Source: Streptomyces lienomycini
GTDB lineage: Bacteria > Actinomycetota > Actinomycetes > Streptomycetales > Streptomycetaceae
NCBI RefSeq assembly: GCF_027947595.1
Contig: NZ_CP116257.1
Location: forward strand, 3,410,001-3,474,000
Direction: 5' to 3'
DNA length: 64,000 nt
Shown: positions 8,054-18,280 of the stretch, in pieces
Layout of the letters: each line of letters opens with the position of its first letter
Numbering within the stretch: the stretch's first letter is position 1
Position numbers and translations under genes: made by a program
The notes under the pieces: generated by a model
Database searches by the model: none
What the model was told of the DNA's origin: nothing
The model's input: the letters and a program-made list of their open reading frames with translations, nothing else

Positions 8054-9652
8054 ATGGACATGCTGTGGAACGGCTGGGGCGACCCGGCCCGGGCGACGCC
8101 ACTGCCCGACACGGTGACCGGGCTGCTGCGCGAGGCGCTCGGCGTCACACCCCGCGACGCCGCCGCGCTCCCGCTGGAGGAGATCGACGTACCCGCCCCG
8201 CCGCTGGGCGAGGCCGCCCGCCGCGCGCTGGAGGCGGCCGTCGGGGACCGCGCCGAGGACGTGCGCACGGACGCGGAGAGCCGCCTGAGGCACACCCGCG
8301 GCAAGTCCACCCCCGACCTGCTGCGGATGCGGGCCGGCGACACCGCCGACACCCCGGCCGCCGTGGTCCTGCCGGACGACCACGACGAGGTGCTCGCCGT
8401 GCTGGCCGCCTGCGCGGAACACCGCCTGTCCGTCGTGCCGTTCGGCGGCGGCACCTCCGTCGTCGGCGGTCTCGCCCCGGGGTGCGGGGGCGCGTTCGTC
8501 GCCCTCGACCTGCGCCGCATGAACCGCCTGCTCGACCTCGACGAGGTCTCCCGCACCGCCACCCTCCAGCCCGGCCTGCGCGCCCCCGAGGCCGAGGCGC
8601 TGCTCGCCGAGCACGGCTACACCCTCGGCCACTTCCCCCAGTCCTACGAGTGGGCCACCCTCGGCGGCTTCGCCGCGACCCGCTCCAGCGGCCAGGCCTC
8701 CGCCGGGTACGGCCGCTTCGACGAGATGGTCCTCGGCCTCACCCTCGCCACCCCCCGGGGCACCCTCGACACGGGCCGCGCCCCGCGCTCGGCCGCCGGA
8801 CCCGACCTGCGCCAGCTCGTCCTGGGCTCGGAGGGCGCCTTCGGTGTCATCACCTCCGTCACCGTGCGCGTGCGGCCCGTGCCGCAGGTCCGCCGCTACG
8901 AGGGCTGGCGCTTCGCCTCCTTCGACGAGGGCGCCGCGGCCCTGCGCCGCCTCGCCCAGGACGGCCCCCGGCCCACCGTGCTGCGGCTGTCCGACGAGAC
9001 CGAGACCCTGATCGGCCTCGCCCAGCCCGACGCCCTCGGCGCCTCCCTGGAGAACCGGGACGCCGGCTGCCTCGCGGTCGTCGGCTTCGAGGGCACCGAG
9101 GAGGACACCGCCCACCGCCGCGAGGGCGCCGCCGCCGTGCTGAGCGAGTGCGGCGGCACCTTCGCCGGAGACGAACCGGGGGAGCGCTGGGCCCACGGCC
9201 GCTACTCGGCGCCGTACCTGCGCGACTCCCTGCTCGACGCGGGCGCGCTCGCCGAGACCCTGGAGACGGCGGCCCACTGGTCCCGCCTCCCCGCCCTCTA
9301 CGCCGCCGTCCGCGAGGCGCTCACCGCCACCCTCACCGAGTCCGGCACCCCGCCCCTGGTCATGTGCCACATCTCGCACGTCTACGAGAACGGCGCCTCC
9401 CTGTACTTCACGGTCGTCTCCGCCCAGGGCGAGGACGCCGTGGCGCACTGGACCCGGGCCAAGCACGCCGCGAACGACGCGATCCTCGCCGCGGGCGGCA
9501 CCATCACCCACCACCACGCGGTGGGCACCGACCACCGCGACTGGTACGTCCGGGAGGTGGGCCCCCTCGGTGTCGAGGCGCTGCGCGCCGTCAAGCGGAG
9601 CCTGGACCCCGCCGGACTGCTCAGCCCGGGCGTCCTGCTGCCCGCGGACTGA
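8054..9652 (+). CDS. Alkyl-dihydroxyacetonephosphate-synthase-like FAD oxidase
   Basis: A 532-residue flavoprotein of the PCMH/vanillyl-alcohol-oxidase fold, closest in layout to alkyl-DHAP synthase (AGPS) and glycolate-oxidase-like proteins. The FAD site is VVPFGGGTSVVGGL, followed by YTLGHFPQSYEWATLGGFAATRSSGQASAGYGR, shown here only for its AGPS-like order. The C-terminal HHHAVGTDH matches the AGPS histidine motif. AGPS swaps the acyl chain of acyl-DHAP for a fatty alcohol in ether-lipid synthesis. Location beside glpD (which makes DHAP) and a diacylglycerol-kinase-like gene supports a lipid role, but many bacterial relatives are untested, so the reaction is inference. The ATG at 8054 has AGGACGACAGG upstream. 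A 72-base gap separates it from the lipid kinase gene. Confidence 0.82.
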   Translation: MDMLWNGWGDPARATPLPDTVTGLLREALGVTPRDAAALPLEEIDVPAPPLGEAARRALEAAVGDRAEDVRTDAESRLRHTRGKSTPDLLRMRAGDTADTPAAVVLPDDHDEVLAVLAACAEHRLSVVPFGGGTSVVGGLAPGCGGAFVALDLRRMNRLLDLDEVSRTATLQPGLRAPEAEALLAEHGYTLGHFPQSYEWATLGGFAATRSSGQASAGYGRFDEMVLGLTLATPRGTLDTGRAPRSAAGPDLRQLVLGSEGAFGVITSVTVRVRPVPQVRRYEGWRFASFDEGAAALRRLAQDGPRPTVLRLSDETETLIGLAQPDALGASLENRDAGCLAVVGFEGTEEDTAHRREGAAAVLSECGGTFAGDEPGERWAHGRYSAPYLRDSLLDAGALAETLETAAHWSRLPALYAAVREALTATLTESGTPPLVMCHISHVYENGASLYFTVVSAQGEDAVAHWTRAKHAANDAILAAGGTITHHHAVGTDHRDWYVREVGPLGVEALRAVKRSLDPAGLLSPGVLLPAD

Positions 9653-9724
9653 CCCCGCCGGGCCGAGCGCCGCCACCCCGTGAGACAACAGTCCGGCACC
9701 ACCCGTCAGCCCGGAGGCACATCG

Positions 9725-10606
9725 ATGCGACAGTTCACCGCCGTCGTCAACCCCACCGCGGGCGGCGCCACCTCGGCCGCCGCGCTCCTCGGGGTGGCCC
9801 GGCTGCTGCGGGAGGCCGGGGCGGAGCTGGAGACCGAGTACAGCCACAGCCTCGCGCACGCCCGCGAACTCGCCCGGCGGGCCGGGGAGTCGGGGCGGGT
9901 GGTGCTCGCCGTCGGCGGTGACGGCATGGCGGGCGGGATCGGCGGCGCCCTCAGCGGCACCGGTGCCGTGCTCGGGCTGGTCCCGGCCGGGCGCGGCAAC
10001 GACTTCGCCCGCGCCCTGGAACTGCCCACCGAGTCCGCCGCCCTGGCCGAGGTGCTGCTGCGGGGCGAACCCCGCCCCGTCGACACCGTCGAGGTCACCT
10101 CCGCCGTCCACGACCGCACCGTCGTCCTCGGCAGCGTCTACGCCGGTGTCGACGCGCTCGCCAACCGGCACGCCAACACCACCCGCCTGCTGCGAGGGGC
10201 CGCCTCCTACTACGCGGGGGCCGTCCGGGCCGTCGCGGGCTGGCGCGCGACGCGCTACCGCGTCACGGTCGACGGCGACGAGCACGCCTTCACCGGCTAC
10301 ACGGTGGTCGCCGCCAACTCCGGCTACTACGGGTTCAACCGCCTCGTCGCACCCTCCGCCCGTGTGGACGACGGCCTGCTGGACGTGGTGATGATCCACC
10401 AGGCGCCGCGGCGGCTGTTCTTCGCCCTGATGAACGAACTGTCGACCGGCGCCCACGTCCACCGGCCCCAAGTACGCGTCCTGCGCGGCCGGGAGGTCCG
10501 CATCGAGGCGGACCGGGCGATACCCTACGGCGCCGACGGCGAGGTCGAGGCCGTCGTACCGGTCACGGCCAGGGTGCTGCCCGGCGCGCTGCGCGTCCTG
10601 TGCTGA
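9725..10606 (+). CDS. Diacylglycerol kinase family lipid kinase
   Basis: A 293-residue protein of the DgkB/YegS/sphingosine-kinase family, which phosphorylates lipid hydroxyls with ATP. It begins FTAVVNPTAGG (nucleotide-binding), and has the catalytic-domain signature VVLAVGGDGMAGG and the loop LVPAGRGNDFAR. The C-terminal half contains FNRLVAPSARVDDGLLDVVMIH, and IEADRAIPYGADGE near the end provides the conserved DGE. The start ATG at 9725 has GGAGG nine bases upstream. It follows the AGPS-like gene in the same direction and is probably co-transcribed, so it may act on an ether or acyl glycerol made by that enzyme. Confidence 0.9.
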   Translation: MRQFTAVVNPTAGGATSAAALLGVARLLREAGAELETEYSHSLAHARELARRAGESGRVVLAVGGDGMAGGIGGALSGTGAVLGLVPAGRGNDFARALELPTESAALAEVLLRGEPRPVDTVEVTSAVHDRTVVLGSVYAGVDALANRHANTTRLLRGAASYYAGAVRAVAGWRATRYRVTVDGDEHAFTGYTVVAANSGYYGFNRLVAPSARVDDGLLDVVMIHQAPRRLFFALMNELSTGAHVHRPQVRVLRGREVRIEADRAIPYGADGEVEAVVPVTARVLPGALRVLC

Positions 10607-10615
10607 ACACACCGC

Positions 10616-10647
10616 GGGGCCGGACGCCCGCTTCGGTGCCCGGCCCC
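10616..10647. terminator. Bidirectional terminator hairpin
   Basis: GGGGCCGG (10616-10623) pairs with CCGGCCCC (10640-10647) between the convergent lipid kinase and catalase genes. Confidence 0.55.
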
Positions 10648-10660
10648 ACGGCCCGGTGGA

Positions 10661-12940
<2,280 letters not shown>

Positions 12941-13075
12941 CGGCCGTTCTCCGTTTCTGGGCGGGCCGCTGCACGCGCCCGGTCGTGTTCGAGTACCGAC
13001 TGCCGTGGTGGGCCGTGACCGCGTACCCAGGGTTCGGGACTCAAGGCATGGGCGCGGGGAACCGGAGCGGTTGGC

Positions 13076-13303
13076 TCAGGTGACGGTCTGTCCGTCGTGG
13101 GCGCCGCCACTGCAGAGCCGCGTGAAGGAGCCGGTTCCGTCCCCGTCCGCCGAGATGACGATCACTCCGCCGCCCCGGACGCACTCGGTCGCCGTCACCT
13201 CGCCCGGACGGGCCGGTGCGCCGCGTTCCGCGGCCTGGGCTCCGGCGGCACACAGGACCGATACGGCCAGGGCCGCGATCGCGGTCCACGACGACTTGCG
13301 CAT
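13076..13303 (-). CDS. Small secreted protein with Sec signal peptide
   Basis: A 75-residue protein of unknown function. It begins with MRKSSWTAIAALAVSVLCAAG and cleaves after AQA, leaving a mature part of about 50 residues with two cysteines (TECVRGGG and SFTRLCSGG) that could form one disulphide. Streptomyces genomes hold many such short secreted proteins. The ATG at 13303 has GAAGGAG upstream. It is not coupled to its neighbours. Confidence 0.75.
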   Translation of the reverse strand: MRKSSWTAIAALAVSVLCAAGAQAAERGAPARPGEVTATECVRGGGVIVISADGDGTGSFTRLCSGGAHDGQTVT

Positions 13304-13436
13304 GGGGACGGCTCCTTCTCACCGGTGCCGTCCCAGCGTCACCGTCCCGGGCCGGGCACGCCACCGGGGGCGTGCACGCGGGGGAGCGCGCACGGCGGGG
13401 GCGCGCATGCGGTGCACGGGGGCGGCAAGCATGGCG

Positions 13437-13471
13437 GAGGGCCCCGACCGCGTCCGCGGACCGGGGCCCTC
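13437..13471 (-). terminator. Terminator of the sugar-ABC/DUF2264 operon
   Basis: GAGGGCCCCG (13437-13446) pairs with CGGGGCCCTC (13462-13471), with a further inner GC stem in the loop. It sits 17 bases after the DUF2264 stop codon. Confidence 0.65.
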
Positions 13472-13487
13472 GAACCGCCGTACCGGG

Positions 13488-15383
13488 CTACCCCTGGGTG
13501 TGCGTCACCCCCACCGGCCCGAACGAGACCCGGGTGCGGGCGCCGTCGGCCGCCCAGACCACCTCCACGCCGTCCGCACCGGGCACCACCTCCGCGATCG
13601 CGTCGCCCGCCGCGACGCTCACCGGTTCACCGGTCAGCGCGGCCAGGCTCACGTGCACCGAGGTGCCGCCGGCCGCGCCGGACAGCCGGGGCAGCTCCGC
13701 CCACGGCACGTACGCGGTGCCCTGCGGGGCGCGCACGGTCTCCGCCCCGGGATCCCAGCCGTACAGGCCGTGCAGCGCCGAGGTCAGGGGCTCCTCGGGG
13801 CCGGTCGCCCACCCGGTGTGGGTGACGCGCGCCCCGGCCGGCGCCCCGACCACCCGGTGCACGCGCAGCTCGTACGGCCCCCGGACCACCGTCACGCTCT
13901 CCACCCGCAGCCCCGGCACCATGGGCGGCCCCCCGGCGAACACCGGCCGGTGCCAGGACGCCGCCCAGCCCCAGCCCTCGCCCTGACCCGCCCCCAGTGG
14001 ACGGACGCGGCGACGCGCACTGGACCGGCCGTTCACCTCGACCGACAGGTGGTTGTCCGCCACGTTCTCCCGCGCCGTGGGTCCCGTCCGGGTCGAGTAG
14101 GCCTGCCGGCCGTAGTGCGGGTCCTCCTCGGCCGCCGACTCGCCCTCGTGCGGCCGGACGTGGTCACTGCCGTGGTTGTGCAGCCGTACGATGCCGTCGC
14201 CCCGCGTCGCCTGCACCAGCAGTCCCGGTGCGGGCAGCGCCAGGACCCGGTCCGCCTCCTCGACCGGCGCGGGCTCCTCGGGCGCCGTCCACAGCGGGTG
14301 GTCCGCCGGGGCGAGCAGCGAGACGAAGGCCTTCGACGCCCAGTACGGGGAGGCCGGACCCGAGTACGGCTGCAGGGTCGCCTCGTGCGGGCCGTACCAG
14401 CCCAGGCTCAGCAGCCCCTCGTCGGTCAGCGCCCCTCGGTCCACGAAGTACCGCAGGCTGCCGCTGACCAGGCGCCGCGAGGCACCCGGCGTCAGCGGGG
14501 TGTGTCCGGTCAGCGCGCCCAGACCCACGGCCGCCGACGCGGCGAAGCGGTAGGTGAGCGAGCGGCCGAAGTGCAGCGGCGCACCGTCGGCCCCGAACAT
14601 CAGGGCGAAACCGTCGAGGTGGGCGCGCAGCCGGTCCCCGTACCGGGAGAGCGCGTCCGTGTCGCCGCCGAGGTGGGCGTCGAGCACCGGGTAGAGGTGC
14701 AGCGCCCAGCCGTTGTAGTGGTCGAAGGCGCGTCCGTCGCCGTCGGCGTACCAGCCCCCGCCCCGGTACCAGCCCTCCATCAGCTCCAGCGCCCGCTCCC
14801 GGGCCGCGGCCGTCTCGGCGTCGCCGCGGCCGACCGACTCCAGGAACCCGGCGACCGTGTACGGGAACAGGTACCAGTTGTTCGGCGCCGGAACGTGCCG
14901 CAGGGCACCGCGCAGCCACTCCTCCACCCGGTCCTGGACGGCGGAGTCGAGGTGCTTCCACAGCCACGGCGCGGTCAGCCGCAGCCCGAGCGCGACCGAC
15001 GCCGACTCCACCATGGGCTGGCCCTGCACGTCGTGGTCGAGGATCAGCGGCCAGGACTCGGTGTCGTCGCGGCCGGGGGTGCGGGTGCCCGACGCGAGGC
15101 CCTCGGCGTAGCGGTCCAGCCAGCCGTGCGGGTCCGCGCCGCCGGCGCCCGCGACGCGGAAGCCCGCCGCGAGGAAGGTCCGCGCGAAGCCCTCCAGACC
15201 GTCGGAGCGCACCCCCGAGCGCGAGGGCCGTCCGGGCAGGTCGAGCAGGGCGCGGCCCGGGGTGCTCCAGCGCCACGCGGCCCACAGCAGCCCGTCCGCG
15301 ACGGCCTCCCAGTGGGCGCGGGTGTAACCGGTGTACGGGCTCGACGCACGGTCCTCGGTGGGCAGTTCGAACGGGATGCTCAT
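13488..15383 (-). CDS. DUF2264 family protein, probable carbohydrate-active enzyme
   Basis: A 631-residue cytoplasmic protein matching the DUF2264 layout. The N-terminal half has the pattern of an alpha/alpha toroid (WSTPGRALLDLPG, TESWPLILDHDVQGQPMVE, NNWYLFPYTVAGFLE, AFDHYNGWALHLYPV, ALTDEGLLSLGWYG). The C-terminal half is beta-rich (ENVADNHLSVEVNGR, YELRVHRVVG). DUF2264 genes commonly sit in uronic-acid and plant-glycan utilisation loci, and the fold recalls heparinase/hydrolase toroids; the reaction is not known to me. It has no signal peptide, so any substrate would be an imported oligosaccharide, fitting its place as last gene of a sugar ABC importer operon. Its ATG overlaps the dehydrogenase stop by four bases. 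Confidence 0.82.
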   Translation of the reverse strand: MSIPFELPTEDRASSPYTGYTRAHWEAVADGLLWAAWRWSTPGRALLDLPGRPSRSGVRSDGLEGFARTFLAAGFRVAGAGGADPHGWLDRYAEGLASGTRTPGRDDTESWPLILDHDVQGQPMVESASVALGLRLTAPWLWKHLDSAVQDRVEEWLRGALRHVPAPNNWYLFPYTVAGFLESVGRGDAETAAARERALELMEGWYRGGGWYADGDGRAFDHYNGWALHLYPVLDAHLGGDTDALSRYGDRLRAHLDGFALMFGADGAPLHFGRSLTYRFAASAAVGLGALTGHTPLTPGASRRLVSGSLRYFVDRGALTDEGLLSLGWYGPHEATLQPYSGPASPYWASKAFVSLLAPADHPLWTAPEEPAPVEEADRVLALPAPGLLVQATRGDGIVRLHNHGSDHVRPHEGESAAEEDPHYGRQAYSTRTGPTARENVADNHLSVEVNGRSSARRRVRPLGAGQGEGWGWAASWHRPVFAGGPPMVPGLRVESVTVVRGPYELRVHRVVGAPAGARVTHTGWATGPEEPLTSALHGLYGWDPGAETVRAPQGTAYVPWAELPRLSGAAGGTSVHVSLAALTGEPVSVAAGDAIAEVVPGADGVEVVWAADGARTRVSFGPVGVTHTQG

Positions 15384-16411
15384 GCCAGGAACGCCAGCCT
15401 TTCGCGTCGTACGGGGTGGAGGAAACCGGAACCGGAGGCCCAACGGGTGGTCTCGGCGAGCGCCAGGTCGGCCAGCCGACGCCACTCGTTGCCCTCGGAA
15501 CCGGCCAGGTGCGGGGTGATCAGGGCGTGCTCGCAGTCCCACAGCGGGTGCTCCGGCGGCAGCGCCTCGGGATCGGTGACGTCCAGGACGGCCCGGATGC
15601 GGCCCGCAAGGACGGCGTCGGTGAGCGCCTCCTGGTCGATCACCGCCCCGCGGGAGGTGTTGATCAGCACCGCGTCGGCGGGCATCGCGTCGATCAGTGA
15701 ACGGCTCACCAGGCCACGGGTCGTGGGCAGCAGCGGGGTGTGCACGCTGACGGTGTCGCAGCGCGCGAACAGCTCGGGCAGCGTCACGTTCTCCACGCCG
15801 AGCTCGGCGGCCTCCGCGTCGCTCACGTACGGGTCGTGCAGCAGGACCCGTACATCGTGCGGACGCAGCAGCTCCACGACCCGGCGGCCGATCAGCGAGG
15901 CCGACAGGATGCCCACCGTGCGCCGGTAGTTGCCGACGCCGCGCGGGGTACGCAGCCAGTTGCCGCGCACCCGGGAGGCCCGGTAGTCGCGGGCCCGCTC
16001 CAGCACCCGCTTGCCGCTCAGCAGGATCATGCCGAGCGTGTACTCGGCCACCGGCAGCGCGTTGGCCGCGGCGGCCGAGGAGACCTCGACGCCCCGCTCC
16101 CAGCACGCGTCGGTGACATGCCCGCGGACACTGCCCGCCGTGTGCGCCACGGCCCGCAGCAGGGGCGCCGCCCGCAGCACCTGAGCGTCCAGCGGCGGAC
16201 AGCCCCACCCGGTGATCAGCAGCTCCACGTCCGCCAGTACGGATCTCGCCCGCGCCGTCGTCAGGTCGTCCAGCACCGGCAACGGCGCGAGGTCGCAGAC
16301 CCGACGGAAGGCGGCGAGGGACTCGGGGTCGAGGACGGCCGAGGCGGCGTCCGGGGACATGGCCACGGCGGCACGGGGCCGGCGGCCGGGTCCGGGGGCG
16401 TGCACGGTCAC
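15380..16411 (-). CDS. D-2-hydroxyacid dehydrogenase family protein
   Basis: A 343-residue NAD-dependent dehydrogenase of the D-isomer 2-hydroxyacid family. The substrate-domain motif AHTAGSVRGHV is followed by a nucleotide-binding domain with an altered glycine motif (VGILSASLIGRRVVELL, where GxGxxG is usual). The catalytic arginine lies in LINTSRGAVIDQEAL, the glutamate region in DVTDPEALPPEHPLW, and the active-site histidine in ITPHLAGSEGNEWRR. The start is taken as GTG 16411: it overlaps the permease stop as GTGA and has GGAG upstream. An ATG at 16360 is in frame but has no ribosome site. The modified glycine loop is typical of this sugar-locus subgroup. It probably reduces or oxidises a sugar acid from the imported oligosaccharide. 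Confidence 0.85.
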   Translation of the reverse strand: MTVHAPGPGRRPRAAVAMSPDAASAVLDPESLAAFRRVCDLAPLPVLDDLTTARARSVLADVELLITGWGCPPLDAQVLRAAPLLRAVAHTAGSVRGHVTDACWERGVEVSSAAAANALPVAEYTLGMILLSGKRVLERARDYRASRVRGNWLRTPRGVGNYRRTVGILSASLIGRRVVELLRPHDVRVLLHDPYVSDAEAAELGVENVTLPELFARCDTVSVHTPLLPTTRGLVSRSLIDAMPADAVLINTSRGAVIDQEALTDAVLAGRIRAVLDVTDPEALPPEHPLWDCEHALITPHLAGSEGNEWRRLADLALAETTRWASGSGFLHPVRRERLAFLA

Positions 16412-17271
16412 TTGACGGCTCCGGCGGTCAGGCCGCTGCGCCAGAAACGCTGGAGCAGCACGAAGGCGAGGATGAGCGGCAGCACGGCGAGCAGCGAACC
16501 CATGATCACCACGGGGTAGTACTCGGGGGACACGGACGCCGAGCTGTTCCACTGGTACAGGCCGAGACTGACGGGATACAGGTCCTGGTCGGACAGCATC
16601 ACCATGGGCAGGAAGAAGTTGTTCCAGATGGCGGTCAGCTGGAAGAGGAAGACGGTGATCAGACCGGGCCCGAGCATCCTGAGCGCCACCCGCGCGTACG
16701 TGGTCAGCTCCCCGGCCCCGTCCACGCGCGCCGCCTCCAGCACCTCGTCGGGCACGTAGCCCCGGGCGAAGATCCGGCCGAGGTAGACGCCGAACGGATT
16801 GAACAGCACCGGGATGAACACCGCCCAGAAGGTGTTGACCAGGCCGGCCTCCGAGGCCATCAGGTACAGCGGCAGCGCGAGCACCGTCTGCGGCACCATG
16901 ACCGCCGCGAGCACCAGGCCGAACAGCTTCTCCTTGTGCCGGAAGCGGTACTTGTCGAAGGCGTAGCCGCAGGCCACGCTCACCAGTGCGCCGACGGCGG
17001 CGCCGATCACCGCGTACAGCAGGCTGTTGACGTACCAGCGGCCGTACAGTCCGCCGTCCATGGCGAACAGGTCCTTGAGGTTCTGCAGGAGCGAGAAGTC
17101 GCTCAGGGACAGCAGGTCGCTGCTGAACAGGGCGTCGCGGTTCTTGGTCGAGGCGAGCACCAGCCACAGCACCGGCAGCAGCGTGTAGAGGACGGAGACG
17201 GCGACGACCACGTTGACGGTGGCGCGGCCCAGGAGCTTCGGGCGGAGCAGGGTGCTGTCGGTGGCGCTCAT
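16408..17271 (-). CDS. Carbohydrate ABC permease, MalG type
   Basis: A 287-residue inner-membrane permease with six predicted helices. The family EAA loop reads EAARVDGAGELTTYARVALR, which contacts the ATPase. The C-terminus RFWRSGLTAGAVK is typical of CUT1 sugar permeases. Its ATG overlaps the stop of the MalF-type gene (ATGA), and its own stop is overlapped by the dehydrogenase start. No cognate ATPase gene is present; many streptomycete CUT1 systems share the multitask ATPase MsiK encoded elsewhere, and I infer this here. Confidence 0.93.
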   Translation of the reverse strand: MSATDSTLLRPKLLGRATVNVVVAVSVLYTLLPVLWLVLASTKNRDALFSSDLLSLSDFSLLQNLKDLFAMDGGLYGRWYVNSLLYAVIGAAVGALVSVACGYAFDKYRFRHKEKLFGLVLAAVMVPQTVLALPLYLMASEAGLVNTFWAVFIPVLFNPFGVYLGRIFARGYVPDEVLEAARVDGAGELTTYARVALRMLGPGLITVFLFQLTAIWNNFFLPMVMLSDQDLYPVSLGLYQWNSSASVSPEYYPVVIMGSLLAVLPLILAFVLLQRFWRSGLTAGAVK

Positions 17272-18254
17272 CGGGCCTCCTCGGAGTCGGCGCGGCTGGT
17301 GAAGCGGGTGACGCCGTAGGACAGGGCGATGGTGCACACCAGCAGGACCACCGAGGCGGCCGCCGCGAGGCTGTAGTTGTTGCGGGTGAAGGCAGCGTCG
17401 TAGATGTACATGCTGGGCGAGAACCGCGAGTTGATCATCGGGGAGGACTGGCTGAGCAGCATCGGCTCGGTGAACAGCTGGAGCGCCCAGATCAGGGTGA
17501 AGATGGCGACCATGACGATCGAGGCGCGTACCAGGGGCGTCTTGACCTGGAGGGCCGTGCGCACCGGGCCGGCGCCGTCGACGACGGACGCCTCGATGAC
17601 CTCGCGGGGCACGGCCTGGAGGGCGGCGTAGAAGACCACCATGTTGTAGCCGAGGTTGCTCCACAGCGCGATGTTCACGATGGACGGGATCACGGTGTGC
17701 ACGCCGAGGAAGTCGATCGTGAGGTCGCCCTTGGCGAACAGCTCGATCACCGGGCTGATGCCGGGCGTGTAGAGGTACAGCCAGATCAGTGCCGCGATGA
17801 TGCCGGGCACCGCGTGCGGCAGGAACAGGCCCAGTTGGGCGAGGCCGCGCAGCCGGACCACGCCCGAGTCGAGGAGCAGGGCGAGGGCGAGCGCGCCGAC
17901 GACCATCAGGGGGATGTAGATCAGGCAGTACAGGGCGACCGTGCCGAGCCCGCCGAGGAAGGTGGGGTCGGTGAGGACGGCCGCGTAGGAGCGCAGCCCG
18001 ACGAAGACCTGGCGCTCCGGGCCGAAGCCGAGGCCCGGCTGGTCGTCGCTGAAGAAGCTCAGGTAGACGGCGGTGCCGACGGGGATCAGGAAGACGGTGA
18101 CCAGCAGGGCGAAGAACGGCGTCATGAGGACGCCGGCTGCGGTCAGTTGACGGCGCTTGGCCGCTCTGCGGGCGCGCGGGCCCGAGTCGGAGGGTGCCGG
18201 GGAGGCGGCGCGGGCGGCGCCGGCCGGCACCCGTGCGTGGGTGGTCGTGGTCAT
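17268..18254 (-). CDS. Carbohydrate ABC permease, MalF type
   Basis: A 328-residue inner-membrane permease. A basic cytoplasmic N-terminus (residues 1-36) precedes six helices, and the EAA loop is EASVVDGAGPVRTALQVKTP. It pairs with the MalG-type protein to form the translocation pore. The start ATG at 18254 lies 26 bases after the binding-protein gene, and the stop overlaps the next start. The substrate is unknown; the binding protein and the downstream DUF2264 and dehydrogenase genes suggest an acidic or plant-derived oligosaccharide. Confidence 0.93.
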   Translation of the reverse strand: MTTTTHARVPAGAARAASPAPSDSGPRARRAAKRRQLTAAGVLMTPFFALLVTVFLIPVGTAVYLSFFSDDQPGLGFGPERQVFVGLRSYAAVLTDPTFLGGLGTVALYCLIYIPLMVVGALALALLLDSGVVRLRGLAQLGLFLPHAVPGIIAALIWLYLYTPGISPVIELFAKGDLTIDFLGVHTVIPSIVNIALWSNLGYNMVVFYAALQAVPREVIEASVVDGAGPVRTALQVKTPLVRASIVMVAIFTLIWALQLFTEPMLLSQSSPMINSRFSPSMYIYDAAFTRNNYSLAAAASVVLLVCTIALSYGVTRFTSRADSEEAR

Positions 18255-18280
18255 GGGTGTGTCACCTGCCTTTCGTCGGC

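Noticed and set aside
7979..10612. Open frame of about 877 codons on the minus strand opposite the flavoprotein and lipid kinase
   Set aside because: It crosses two clearly coding plus-strand genes and an intergenic gap, and its composition (Gly/Val/Arg/Gln) is that of an antisense shadow.
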